Assembly: GCF_003628755.1 (NCBI RefSeq)
Contig: NZ_CP029256.1
Location: 2,499,585 to 2,563,584, forward strand
DNA length: 64,000 nucleotides
Reading direction: 5' to 3'
DNA from: Christensenella minuta
Lineage (GTDB): Bacteria; Bacillota; Clostridia; Christensenellales; Christensenellaceae
Made by a program: the position numbers and the translations under genes. The notes under the pieces are model-generated. The model did not search any database and was not told where the DNA came from. It saw nothing but the letters and a program-made list of their open reading frames with translations. Positions 33,582-41,568 of the stretch are shown in pieces (position 1 is the stretch's first letter; each line of letters opens with the position of its first letter).

Positions 33582-34031
33582 ATGGACGAAATGGAAAGAA
33601 TGCTGTGCCGGTACGGCAGCTTGAAACGCCAGATCGATGAAAGCAGGAAAAACATACGGGAAATCGTGGCGGAAAAATACGCCTGCATGGACAGCCTCCT
33701 GCGGACACCCAGGCCGGAAGGGGGAAGCCAAAGGATGAAGCTCCGCGGCGATCCGGTGTACTGCGTCGTGCAAAAAATGGTAGACATTTACGATACGCGG
33801 CTTGAGAAGGCGGCAGAGGCCTTGGGATGGCTCTATACCGAATTTGACGGGCTGCAGCAGCGGATCGACGCAGCGGAACTCAGCGAAAGCGAAAAGGAAT
33901 ACGTCCGGTTGCGGTATATCGAGAGGGCTTCCATCGCGGATATTTCGGAGCAAATCGGCTATTCCGAGCGGCAGACGCAGCGCATGAAAAAAAGATTGCT
34001 GGGCCTGCTGCGGGCCGCGTGCGGGGGGTAA
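33582..34031 (+). CDS. Phage-like sigma/ArpU-type regulator
   Basis: The start at 33582 has GGGGGAGAGG upstream. The 149-residue protein has an N-terminal coiled coil and a C-terminal sigma-70 region-4-like helix-turn-helix (SEKEYVRLRYIERASIADISEQIGYSERQTQRMKKRLLGLL). It resembles late-gene activators of Gram-positive phages (ArpU/RinA/DUF1492 type). No late genes follow: the module stops here, so its target lies elsewhere or is lost. Confidence 0.78.
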   Translation: MDEMERMLCRYGSLKRQIDESRKNIREIVAEKYACMDSLLRTPRPEGGSQRMKLRGDPVYCVVQKMVDIYDTRLEKAAEALGWLYTEFDGLQQRIDAAELSESEKEYVRLRYIERASIADISEQIGYSERQTQRMKKRLLGLLRAACGG

Positions 34032-34033
34032 GG

Positions 34034-34063
34034 AAAAAACAGGGCGGCCGTATGGCCGCCCTG
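34034..34063 (-). terminator. Terminator of the small gene at 34086
   Basis: A perfect 10-bp stem (34040-34049 with 34054-34063); on the minus strand it is followed by six T residues. Poorly suited to stop the plus-strand operon. Confidence 0.85.
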
Positions 34064-34085
34064 CGGGGAGATGACGCGTATTGTT

Positions 34086-34295
34086 TTACCAGGGCTCGCC
34101 CGGGCACTTATCCGTCATGCCGTCGCGGTTCAGGTAGCCGCTGCGGCCATTTGCGTCGGCCCAACTGATATACACCTGTTTTCCTGCGTCCCTTGCCTGC
34201 GTGAGCGCTTCTTTTTCCGAGTCGGCCCTATTCAGGCCCTTGATGTATTTTTCTTCGCCGGTCTCGCGGTCTCTTACAATCACTTTATATTCCAT
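34086..34295 (-). CDS. Small hypothetical protein
   Basis: A 69-residue soluble protein (MEYKVIVRDRETGEEKYIKG at the start) with a predicted beta-beta-alpha-beta pattern, no cysteine pair (one Cys near the end) and no membrane segment. AAAGGAG is well placed before the ATG and a terminator follows, so the gene is probably real. I do not recognise a family. It borders the phage-like module and may or may not belong to it. Confidence 0.65.
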   Translation of the reverse strand: MEYKVIVRDRETGEEKYIKGLNRADSEKEALTQARDAGKQVYISWADANGRSGYLNRDGMTDKCPGEPW

Positions 34296-34439
34296 GATAA
34301 TTTCTCCTTTACCTTTCGTTATGTGTTTGTATATACATACCCCGATATGGAAAGATTATTCCGGAAAATAAAAAATATTTGGAAAACAGTATACCGCAAA
34401 AATTAATTTCTGCATTTTAATGTGCGGATTTGCCCCCGG

Positions 34440-34467
34440 TTGTATACCTGTCGTGCTACGATAGAAT
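34440..34467 (+). promoter_or_regulatory. Promoter of the radical SAM gene
   Basis: TTGTAT (34440-34445), 16-bp spacer, TAGAAT (34462-34467). GGGAGG lies 7-10 nt before the ATG at 34492. Confidence 0.6.
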
Positions 34468-34491
34468 ATAATAAAGGACGGGAGGCGCGGA

Positions 34492-35814
34492 ATGGACCTG
34501 TTTGCAAAGCTTGAATTACTTACCGATTCGGCCAAATACGACGTTGCCTGTACCTCGAGCGGCGTGGACCGCACCGCAAAGCGCGGGCAGACGGGAAGCG
34601 CCGCTTCGGGCGGCTGCTGCCACAGCTTCGCGGCGGATGGACGGTGTATTTCCCTTTTAAAGGTGCTGCTCACCAATCATTGTATTTTCGACTGCAAATA
34701 TTGCGTGAACCGCAAATCAAACGATGTGAGGCGCGCAATGTTTTCCCCGCGCGAGCTGGCGGACCTCACCATGCATTTTTACCGCCGCAATTATATTGAA
34801 GGGCTTTTTCTGAGCTCGGGCGTGGTGAAAAGCCCGGATTATACCTGCGAGCTGATGATCGAGGCGCTGCGCATCCTGCGCCGGGAATACCATTTTTCCG
34901 GATATATACACGCCAAGGCGATCCCGGGCGCGGCGGACGGGCTTCTTACGCAGCTCGGCCTGCTCGCCGACAGGATGAGCGTCAATATCGAAATGCCCTC
35001 GGGCAGTAGCTTAAAGCTTCTCTGCCCGGATAAAACCAAAGAAGCGGTCTTAAACCCGATGGGCTTTATCCGCGACAGGAAGCGGCAGAATACGCAGGAA
35101 CTCGCGCTTTATAAACACGCGCCGAGGTTTGCCCCCGCGGGGCAGAGCACGCAAATGATTATCGGTGCGTCGCCCGAGACGGATTTCCAAATCTTAAACC
35201 TCGCGGAAGGGCTGTATAAAAAATACCAGCTCAAGCGCGTGTTCTTTTCTGCCTATATCCCGGTGGTGGAAAATTCGCTCCTGCCCTCGGTCGGCACCAA
35301 GCCCCCGCTGCTGCGCGAGCACCGGCTGTACCAGGCCGACTGGCTGCTGCGCTATTACCATTTTACGGCCGGGGAGATTCTCGACGAACAGCACCAGACA
35401 TTCAACCCGTTTATCGACCCCAAATGCAACTGGGCGCTGTGCCACATGGAATATTTTCCGGTGGAGGTGAACCGCGCTTCGTATGAAGAGCTTTTGCGCG
35501 TGCCGGGCGTCGGGGTCACGAGCGCGCGGCGCATCCTTTCCGCACGGCGCACGTGCGCGCTTACCTTTGAAGGGCTGAAGAAGCTCGGCGTGGTGCTGAA
35601 GAGGGCGAAATATTTCATCACCTGCCGGGGAAAGATGGAGGCGGGCACACGCTTTTCACAGGAGGAAGTGCTGTGCGCGATGATGTCCCAAAAAACGCTC
35701 TCACTATACCGGCAGAGCGGGTATTCCGCAGACGGCAGCAAGCAGGTCTCATTTTTTGAACCTCCGGCGGTCCTGACGGGCGAACTGCAAAAATGCCTCA
35801 GCGGGCAAATGTAA
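34492..35814 (+). CDS. Radical SAM protein linked to DNA modification/repair
   Basis: The 440-residue protein belongs to the radical SAM family usually found next to DUF4130/uracil-DNA glycosylase genes. It has CIFDCKYC for the [4Fe-4S] cluster near residue 65, LSSGVVKSPDYT, and near the C-terminus a helix-hairpin-helix (YEELLRVPGVGVTSARRILSARR), which contacts DNA in repair proteins. The reaction is unknown. The next gene encodes the DUF4130 partner, as expected for this pair. GGGAGG precedes the start. Confidence 0.9.
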   Translation: MDLFAKLELLTDSAKYDVACTSSGVDRTAKRGQTGSAASGGCCHSFAADGRCISLLKVLLTNHCIFDCKYCVNRKSNDVRRAMFSPRELADLTMHFYRRNYIEGLFLSSGVVKSPDYTCELMIEALRILRREYHFSGYIHAKAIPGAADGLLTQLGLLADRMSVNIEMPSGSSLKLLCPDKTKEAVLNPMGFIRDRKRQNTQELALYKHAPRFAPAGQSTQMIIGASPETDFQILNLAEGLYKKYQLKRVFFSAYIPVVENSLLPSVGTKPPLLREHRLYQADWLLRYYHFTAGEILDEQHQTFNPFIDPKCNWALCHMEYFPVEVNRASYEELLRVPGVGVTSARRILSARRTCALTFEGLKKLGVVLKRAKYFITCRGKMEAGTRFSQEEVLCAMMSQKTLSLYRQSGYSADGSKQVSFFEPPAVLTGELQKCLSGQM

Positions 35815-35954
35815 CGCAGAGCGCGCTTAGAAACCGCCTGCCGCCGCTATGTAAAAAGTGGCGCGTAGGGCGCTGAAGACAAAACGGAGGAGCCGCCCGG
35901 GGGGAGAGGACGCCGCGCCGGAAGAACGGAGCGGCAGAGGCGCAGGAGGACGAG

Positions 35955-36758
35955 ATGATCTATCGATACGACGGCAGCTTTGACGGCCTTTTATGCTGTG
36001 TGTTTGAAAGCATAGCCCGCAAAGAGGTCCCGGAAGGGGTTTCTGGCCCCGGCAATTTCCAAACGTCGGTGTTTGAGACGCGGACCATTGAAACGGACCT
36101 CATACACGCGCGGCGCGTGCTGGTTTCCATTCCCCAAAAAATGGGCGCGGAAGCGCTTGATTTTGTGCGCAAGGCATTCCTGACCTGTCTGCCGGAGAAA
36201 GAGAAATATATCGTGCTTTTTTTGCGTATGGGCTATGCGTACGGCCCCAAGGTGATGGGTATGCTGGCGGACGGCGTGGTAAATGCGCTCATGAAAGCGG
36301 TCAAGCACCTGACGGGCGAGGCCCACCTGTTAACGGGTTTCATCCGTTTTTCCATCCATGATAAGGTCCTCGCCGCGCAGATCACGCCGAAAAATTACGT
36401 GCTGCCCCTCCTGGCGCCGCATTTTTGCGGACGCTATCCGGATGAAAATTTCCTGATCTATGATAAAACACACGGCGACGTGCTGGTGTACGAACAAGGG
36501 AAGACGCAAATTTTTTCGGCGGAGCGGTTCACGCTGCCCGACCCGGATGAGGAAGAGCTCAGGTTCCGTGCGCTGTGGCGTATGTTTTATGGGACCATCG
36601 CCGTTCCCGGCCGCGAAAACCCGCGCTGCCGCATGACGCAGATGCCTAAACGCTATTGGGAAAACATGACGGAGTTTGCCGTGGAAAAAAACGCGCTTGT
36701 AAGGCAGGCTGCGCCGCCCGCAAAAATCCTTCCCGAGGCAAACAAGGCACATCCATAG
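35955..36758 (+). CDS. DUF4130 protein, partner of the radical SAM enzyme
   Basis: The 267-residue protein has the DUF4130 layout (YRYDGSFDGLLCCVFESIARKE at the start, then GYAYGPKVMGMLADGVVNALMKAVKHLTGEAHLLTGFIRF, GRYPDENFLIYDKTHGDVLVYEQG). In many bacteria this domain is fused to a family 4 uracil-DNA glycosylase; here it stands alone, with no glycosylase domain after about residue 240. It follows the radical SAM gene by 140 bp in the same direction. Putative DNA metabolism role, chemistry unknown. Confidence 0.88.
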   Translation: MIYRYDGSFDGLLCCVFESIARKEVPEGVSGPGNFQTSVFETRTIETDLIHARRVLVSIPQKMGAEALDFVRKAFLTCLPEKEKYIVLFLRMGYAYGPKVMGMLADGVVNALMKAVKHLTGEAHLLTGFIRFSIHDKVLAAQITPKNYVLPLLAPHFCGRYPDENFLIYDKTHGDVLVYEQGKTQIFSAERFTLPDPDEEELRFRALWRMFYGTIAVPGRENPRCRMTQMPKRYWENMTEFAVEKNALVRQAAPPAKILPEANKAHP

Positions 36759-36851
36759 GCGGGGCTTTGTGATATACTATATCCTACGGCCGGTCTTCTT
36801 ATCCATAAGGGAGGGAGCTCCCGCCGAATATTCCATCTACGGAGGTTTTTA

Positions 36852-37319
36852 ATGAAATTTTGCAGTCCCATGCTTGTTGTTACGGACCTTGCGCGTTCGC
36901 GCGCGTTTTACCAGGAGGTGTTCGGTCTGCGCGTCATCTCGGATTTTGGCGCCAACATCACCTTTACCGGCGGACTTTCCCTGCAAACAAAGGATTCGTG
37001 GGAAAGCTTCATCCACAAGCCCGCGGGTGAAATTGCGTTTGGCGGGAACGACGCGGAACTGTATTTTGAGGAAGACGACATAGACGCGTTTCTCGTACGG
37101 CTCGGCGGACTGGAAGGGATCGAATACGTGCATCCGCCGCAGGAGCATGGCTGGGGACAGCGCGTCGTACGGATATACGATCCGGACCTCCATATCATCG
37201 AGGTGGGGGAAAGCATGCGTGTGGTGTGCAAACGCTTCCTTGGCGAAGGGATGACGCCGGAGCAGGTGGCGGAGCGCACGCAGATGCCCGAACGCTTTAT
37301 CAAAAACTGCATGAAATGA
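36852..37319 (+). CDS. VOC-family (glyoxalase/bleomycin-resistance-like) protein
   Basis: A 155-residue VOC fold protein: MLVVTDLARSRAFYQEVFGLRV at the start and the C-terminal strand WGQRVVRIYDPDLHIIEVGE with the last ligand Glu. The usual N-terminal ligand His is Val here (LVVTD), so the metal site may be incomplete. The tail (GEGMTPEQVAERTQMPERFIKNCMK) adds a helix not found in short glyoxalases. AGGAGG-like GGAGG lies before the ATG. Substrate unknown. A terminator follows. Confidence 0.82.
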   Translation: MKFCSPMLVVTDLARSRAFYQEVFGLRVISDFGANITFTGGLSLQTKDSWESFIHKPAGEIAFGGNDAELYFEEDDIDAFLVRLGGLEGIEYVHPPQEHGWGQRVVRIYDPDLHIIEVGESMRVVCKRFLGEGMTPEQVAERTQMPERFIKNCMK

Positions 37320-37330
37320 CGCAGGAATGC

Positions 37331-37361
37331 AAAAACAGCCGGGGCAGCCCGGCTGTTTTTT
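37331..37361 (+). terminator. Terminator after the VOC gene
   Basis: A perfect 13-bp stem (37331-37343 with 37348-37360), loop GCAG, six T residues. Confidence 0.93.
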
Positions 37362-37362
37362 G

Positions 37363-37391
37363 TTGACAGGCGGCGAGATGCGAAGTATGAT
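37363..37391 (+). promoter_or_regulatory. Promoter of the AbrB-ABC operon
   Basis: TTGACA (37363-37368), 17-bp spacer, TATGAT (37386-37391). It abuts the preceding terminator with only 1-2 bp between. Confidence 0.85.
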
Positions 37392-37428
37392 TAGTATGAA
37401 AAGTATAATAAGTATGAAAAGTATGAAT
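37384..37428 (+). repeat. Five tandem 9-bp repeats over the -10 box and leader
   Basis: Units begin at 37384, 37393, 37402, 37411 and 37420 with consensus AGTATGAAA (one unit AGTATAATA). The first overlaps the -10 box and the rest cover the transcription start. The array ends 21 bp before the AbrB start. In one frame the repeats read SM-I/K repeats fused to AbrB, but the -10 box makes that extension untranscribed. It is a good candidate for cooperative regulator binding. Confidence 0.8.
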
Positions 37429-37449
37429 TTTCAGAAAGGGAGGAACCGT

Positions 37450-37668
37450 ATGAAAGGAAAGTATATGGGTACCGTCAAAGTAGGGTCGAAGGGGCAGGTC
37501 GTGATCCCTAAGGAAGTGCGGGATCTGTTTCATATCGAGCCAGGCGAGACGCTCTTGCTTCTTGCCGACATCAATCAGGGCATTGCCATCGTGAAGAACG
37601 ACGCTTACCTTAATTTCGCGCAGGAAGTGTTCCGGGCGCAGGAAAAGCCGGAGGAACCGGAAGGATAA
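37450..37668 (+). CDS. AbrB/MazE-type SpoVT DNA-binding protein
   Basis: The start at 37450 follows GGGAGG by 6 nt. The 72-residue protein is one swapped-hairpin domain (YMGTVKVGSKGQVVIPKEVRDLFHIEPGETLLLLADINQGIAIVK) plus a short tail. The first gene of an operon with an ABC exporter; it probably represses its own promoter, where the tandem repeats lie. It is not followed by a MazF-like toxin. Confidence 0.9.
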   Translation: MKGKYMGTVKVGSKGQVVIPKEVRDLFHIEPGETLLLLADINQGIAIVKNDAYLNFAQEVFRAQEKPEEPEG

Positions 37669-37673
37669 CCAAA

Positions 37674-38504
37674 ATGGATGTATTGGCTGTCAAAAACTTA
37701 TGCAAAAAATATGAATCGTTCGAGCTCAGGAACGTCTCGTTCGGGCTGCGGGAAGGGACGGTCACGGGCTTCATTGGCCGCAACGGCGCAGGAAAGACGA
37801 CGACACTGAAATCGCTCCTTAATTTTGTGCATCCGGACGGCGGGGAAATCCGCTTCTTCGGACAGGAATTTGTAGGGCACGAGCTTGCAGTCAAGCAAAG
37901 GATCGGCTTTGTTTCGGGTGGAATCGACTATTACCCGATGAAGAAGCTCAAGGCTATCACTGACGTGACGAAGCGCTTTTACCCACAATGGGACGGCGGC
38001 GCCTACCGCCGCTACATGAAGCTTTTCGGCCTTGACGAACGGAAAACGCCGAAGCAGCTTTCCGAGGGCATGAAGGTGAAATATTCCCTTGCGCTCGCGC
38101 TTTCCCACCATGCAGAACTGTTGCTGTTCGACGAACCCACGAGCGGGCTAGACCCGGTCTCGCGGGATGAACTGCTGGACATTTTCCTCAGCCTTGTGCG
38201 GGATGAAGGCATCACGCTGCTGTTCTCCACGCACATCACCACGGATCTCGAAAAATGCGCGGACAATATCCTTTATATCAAAAACGGGGAGATACTCGCG
38301 GATATGGCGTTGGACGATTTTCTCGCCGGATATAAAGTAGCGCGCTTCGCGGGAGACGTCCCGCGGGACGATAGGCTGATCGGCATCAAGCGTGAACGCA
38401 GCGGCTGCACGGCGCTTGTGCGTGCCGGGGACCTGCCGGCCGAAGGCGCAGAGCTATCGGATGCGGGCCTCGAGGAGGTCATGGTCCATATGGAAAAGGA
38501 GTAA
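37674..38504 (+). CDS. ABC-2 type exporter ATPase
   Basis: The 276-residue ATPase has GRNGAGKTTTLK (Walker A), LSEGMKVKYSLALALSHHAELLLFDEPTSGLD (signature and Walker B) and LFSTHITTDLEK (switch His), close to the YtrB/EcsA-type groups. It starts 5 bp after the AbrB stop and is followed 6 bp later by its permease. The C-terminal 60 residues form a regulatory extension. Substrate unknown; AbrB-type control and GntR-like neighbours in relatives suggest cell-envelope stress, as inference. Confidence 0.92.
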   Translation: MDVLAVKNLCKKYESFELRNVSFGLREGTVTGFIGRNGAGKTTTLKSLLNFVHPDGGEIRFFGQEFVGHELAVKQRIGFVSGGIDYYPMKKLKAITDVTKRFYPQWDGGAYRRYMKLFGLDERKTPKQLSEGMKVKYSLALALSHHAELLLFDEPTSGLDPVSRDELLDIFLSLVRDEGITLLFSTHITTDLEKCADNILYIKNGEILADMALDDFLAGYKVARFAGDVPRDDRLIGIKRERSGCTALVRAGDLPAEGAELSDAGLEEVMVHMEKE

Positions 38505-38510
38505 GCGGAT

Positions 38511-39158
38511 ATGAAAGACCTGGTTTATAAAGAACTGAAGCTTGCGCTGCACCCGGCGGCAATCATCTTTTTGTGTTTGTCGTCCATGCTCATGATTCCA
38601 AGCTATCCGTATTTCATTATTTTCTTTTATACCTGCCTCGGGGTGTTTTTCATCTGTATGTCGGGCAGGGAAAATAAGGATATTTATTTCACGATGCTGC
38701 TGCCGGTTCAAAAAAGGGAAATTGTCGGCGCGCGTTTTTTACTGGTGGCGCTGATCGAGCTGCTGCAGTTTGCGGCAGCGGTGCCTTTCGCGTTTCTGCA
38801 TAATGCTGCGTATCCCGGGCCGAACGCTGCGGGCATGAACGTAAACGTGGCCTTTTTCGGGTTTGCGTTCCTGCTGCTCGGTCTTTTCAACCTCGTGTTT
38901 TTTACAAAGTATTACAAGGACCCGAACAAGGTCGGCACACCATTTTTGCTTGGCTGCATTGCGTTTGCGGCGGGTATGCTGCTGGTCGAGGCATGCATGC
39001 ATGCCCTGCCCTTTGCGGCAGCCTATCTGAACGCGCAGGGAACGCAAAACCTGCCGCACCAGCTTGCCGCCCTTGCGTGCGGCGCGGCCCTGTGGGCGCT
39101 TTTCACCATGGCTGCCTACCGCAGGTCCGTGAAGCGGTTTGAAGCGTTTGACCTGTAA
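38511..39158 (+). CDS. ABC-2 type exporter permease
   Basis: A 215-residue membrane protein with six hydrophobic segments and the ABC-2 family 5 pattern (KELKLALHPAAIIFLCLSSMLMIPSYPYFIIFFYTCLGVFF, then ENKDIYFTMLLPVQKREIVGARFLLV). It forms the membrane part for the ATPase just upstream. ATG preceded by AAAGGAG within the end of the ATPase gene. Last gene of the operon. Confidence 0.9.
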   Translation: MKDLVYKELKLALHPAAIIFLCLSSMLMIPSYPYFIIFFYTCLGVFFICMSGRENKDIYFTMLLPVQKREIVGARFLLVALIELLQFAAAVPFAFLHNAAYPGPNAAGMNVNVAFFGFAFLLLGLFNLVFFTKYYKDPNKVGTPFLLGCIAFAAGMLLVEACMHALPFAAAYLNAQGTQNLPHQLAALACGAALWALFTMAAYRRSVKRFEAFDL

Positions 39159-39183
39159 AACCCCTATGCCGGAGATGCGAAAA

Positions 39184-39210
39184 CGGCCCGGGACCCGGGC
39201 CGCGGTTTTT
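39184..39210 (+). terminator. Terminator of the AbrB-ABC operon
   Basis: CGGCCCGGG (39184-39192) faces CCCGGGCCG (39194-39202) in a tight hairpin, then CGG and five T residues. It reaches the last codon of the convergent regulator gene. Confidence 0.8.
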
Positions 39211-40429
39211 ACCATTTTCCTGCGGAGGAATCCTCCATCATTATATCCATATCCGCGGCGGAGATGCTTTTGCAGGTAAGCCTTGTGCGGTTCATTCGGG
39301 AGTTGCGGTAGAAAAAATAACGCAGGCGGTCGGCTACGATGCCGCAGTTTTCCTGCTTGATTTCCATCAGCATCAGCACGAACTGCGAAGGGCTGTACCG
39401 CGTATATACGTCGCTCTTGCGCAGAGAAGCGCTTGCCGCGGCAAGGAACTGCTCCACTGTTTTTTTGGTCTGCCCGCCGCTCGTGAGCGGCGTCCCGTCA
39501 AGCTCCGAAAGCGTGCACAGCATCAGGAATACGGACTGGCCGCTGCGTTCCATGTGCCGGACGACGAAGCGGTATATGTTGGTGAACACCTCCAGATTGC
39601 AGAAAAGCGCACCCGAAGCGCCGGCTTCCGCAATCTTGCTGCGTACCTCCAAAACGGAAGGAACGACCTCCTGCATGCCTCCTGTGATCTTGCTTCGCAG
39701 CGCACGCATTCGCTGTGAAGGCTTGAGGCCAAGGTCGTCGAGCATCAGGTTGGCTGCCGCATCGTAGGCCTCGAGGGCTTCCTGCACACGCTTTGTTTCA
39801 TAAAGGCAGTCGATATACATCAGCGAGAGGTCTTCCTCGTAAGGATAAAGGCCGGTCGCCTTTTTCAAACGGGCGAGAAACGCGTCGTAGGCTTCCTGCT
39901 CGCGCACGAGGGGCTGGGCCGTACGGAACAGGTCGCAGTACATTCCTTCATATCTCACAAAAGCGCCCATAACCCAGGGCTCGCCCGAGGAATGGGGCAG
40001 GAATCCCTCCCGGTACAGGTCCATTGCTCGGAAACACAGCGCCAGCCTGTCCCCGGCCGCCTGCCCTCCGTCCTTCAGCTGCCGCACGGCCTCTTCGTAT
40101 TCCTCGATATCGATCCGGCAAGGCATTTCCCCTGAAAAGCTGTAAGAGCTTTTGGCATGGAGGATACATTCCCGGGGAACGCCGCGTTCCCCGAGCAGCT
40201 TGCGCAGCCGGTATACGATATTTTTCAGGACGGCGAGCGGGTTTGCGCAGTCCGCTTCGCCCAGCAGCACCTCGATCAGTTCGCCTTGGGGGATCATGCT
40301 CCCGCGGCGGCACAGCAAATACTGGAAAAGCTGCACAACCTTGCTGTTGCGTGCGTCCCTGGGGATGACGGCTGTTTCGCCATAAGTTACTTCAAATCCT
40401 CCGAACATAGTTACGGTTAATTCCTTCAA
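39209..40429 (-). CDS. SARP/BTAD transcriptional regulator with degenerate GGDEF-like tail
   Basis: I choose the TTG at 40429, since GGAGGAG (40438-40444) ends 8 nt before it; a GTG at 40447 overlaps that site. The product has about 406 residues: a winged-helix OmpR-like N-terminus (LTVTMFGGFEVTYGE... to about 95, with KVVQLFQYLLCRRGSMIPQGELIEVLLG), a BTAD helical repeat domain (about 105-245) and a C-terminal domain (about 265-390) patterned like GGDEF but with YSPSQF in place of RYGGDEF, so it should not make c-di-GMP. It sits beside pilus genes on the same strand, 27 bp past pilT, and is a candidate regulator of them. Confidence 0.82.
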   Translation of the reverse strand: MKELTVTMFGGFEVTYGETAVIPRDARNSKVVQLFQYLLCRRGSMIPQGELIEVLLGEADCANPLAVLKNIVYRLRKLLGERGVPRECILHAKSSYSFSGEMPCRIDIEEYEEAVRQLKDGGQAAGDRLALCFRAMDLYREGFLPHSSGEPWVMGAFVRYEGMYCDLFRTAQPLVREQEAYDAFLARLKKATGLYPYEEDLSLMYIDCLYETKRVQEALEAYDAAANLMLDDLGLKPSQRMRALRSKITGGMQEVVPSVLEVRSKIAEAGASGALFCNLEVFTNIYRFVVRHMERSGQSVFLMLCTLSELDGTPLTSGGQTKKTVEQFLAAASASLRKSDVYTRYSPSQFVLMLMEIKQENCGIVADRLRYFFYRNSRMNRTRLTCKSISAADMDIMMEDSSAGKW

Positions 40430-40456
40430 ATAAAACACTCCTCCCACATATGGCGG

Positions 40457-41515
40457 TCACTGTTCCAGCTTCCGTCTTACGGTGTCGGGCGACAGGCTGT
40501 GGGCAATTGCTGTTTCCGCGCTGATTACGCCGTCCGTGCACATCTTTATAAGGCTTGCGTCCATGGTGGCCATCCCTTCCGCCGCCGCCGAGGCGATCGC
40601 CGTTTCGATCTGGTGGGTCTTTGCCTCGCGGATCATGTTGCGGATGGCCGTGTTGCACCGCACGATCTCGAACGCGGGTACGACATTGCCGGACACAGAG
40701 GGCACAAGCTGCTGGGAGATGGTCGCCTGCAGCACCATTGCCAGCTGCGTCCTGATCTGCCCCTGCTGGCCGGGGGGAAATGCGTCGATAATCCGGTCGA
40801 CAGTGTTTCCCGCACCCATCGTGTGCAGGGTAGAGATCACAAGATGCCCGGTTTCCGCGGCTGTCATGGCTACGCTGATCGTTTCGTGGTCGCGCATTTC
40901 ACCCAACAGGATCACGTCCGGCGCCTGGCGGAGCGCAGCGCGCAGGGCGACCGCATAGCTTTCCGTATCGGTCGCGATCTCCCGCTGGCTGATAATGCTT
41001 TCCCCGTGCCGGTGCAAATATTCGATCGGGTCCTCGAGCGTGATTACGTGGCTGTTGCGCGTCCTGTTGATGCGGTCGATGATGCACGCAAGCGTCGTGG
41101 ATTTTCCGCTTCCCGCCGGTCCCGTTACAAGAACGAGGCCCTTGGGCATACTGCCGAGGGAAAGGACGCTCTCCGGGATTCCAAGCTCGCGTGGGTCGGG
41201 CAGGCTGAAAGCGATTACGCGTACGACCGCCGCGAGCGAACCGCGCTGGCGGTATATGCTTACGCGGTAACGCGATATGCCCGCAAGGGAAAAGGAGAAG
41301 TCGTCGTCCCCGTGCTCAAACATGTTCTTCGGATCGCGTTTGCCGAGGGCATACAGTTCCCGGATCATAAGATCCGTATCCTCCGGCCGCAGGAGCGCGT
41401 CTCCCTGGCGCACGATCCGGCCGCTTACCTTCAGGGCGGGCGGCATGCCCGCGATAATGAATATATCCGACGCCTGCTGCACGGCCGCCGCTTTGAGTAA
41501 CTGTTCCGCTTTCAT
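40457..41515 (-). CDS. pilT: PilT-like secretion/retraction ATPase
   Basis: The 352-residue protein from the ATG at 41515 (GGAGG 12 nt upstream) has an N-terminal PAS-like domain (MKAEQLLKAAAVQQASDIFI), Walker A GPAGSGKSTTLAC, the Asp box ITLEDPIEYLH, Walker B DVILLGEMRDHETI and the HTLHT-like ISTLHTMGAGNTVDRIIDAFP. These define PilT/GspE ATPases, closest to PilT. It is the only such motor in this operon. The open frame runs further upstream into the next gene but lacks a start signal. Confidence 0.92.
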   Translation of the reverse strand: MKAEQLLKAAAVQQASDIFIIAGMPPALKVSGRIVRQGDALLRPEDTDLMIRELYALGKRDPKNMFEHGDDDFSFSLAGISRYRVSIYRQRGSLAAVVRVIAFSLPDPRELGIPESVLSLGSMPKGLVLVTGPAGSGKSTTLACIIDRINRTRNSHVITLEDPIEYLHRHGESIISQREIATDTESYAVALRAALRQAPDVILLGEMRDHETISVAMTAAETGHLVISTLHTMGAGNTVDRIIDAFPPGQQGQIRTQLAMVLQATISQQLVPSVSGNVVPAFEIVRCNTAIRNMIREAKTHQIETAIASAAAEGMATMDASLIKMCTDGVISAETAIAHSLSPDTVRRKLEQ

Positions 41516-41568
41516 TGTCTTTATATTCCTCCGCTGCCGTTCTGCCGGAAAAGGCCCCGGCCGGCATT

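Noticed and set aside
32099-34031. Complete prophage or integrative element
   Set aside because: No integrase, structural, replication or conjugation genes and no attachment-site repeats seen.
37384-37428. CRISPR array or coding repeat
   Set aside because: Units of 9 bp without spacers, placed over a promoter; the in-frame extension of AbrB would lie upstream of the transcription start.
40499-41500. 333-codon plus-strand frame opposite pilT
   Set aside because: Mirror of a gene with clear Walker motifs; typical third-position GC artefact.
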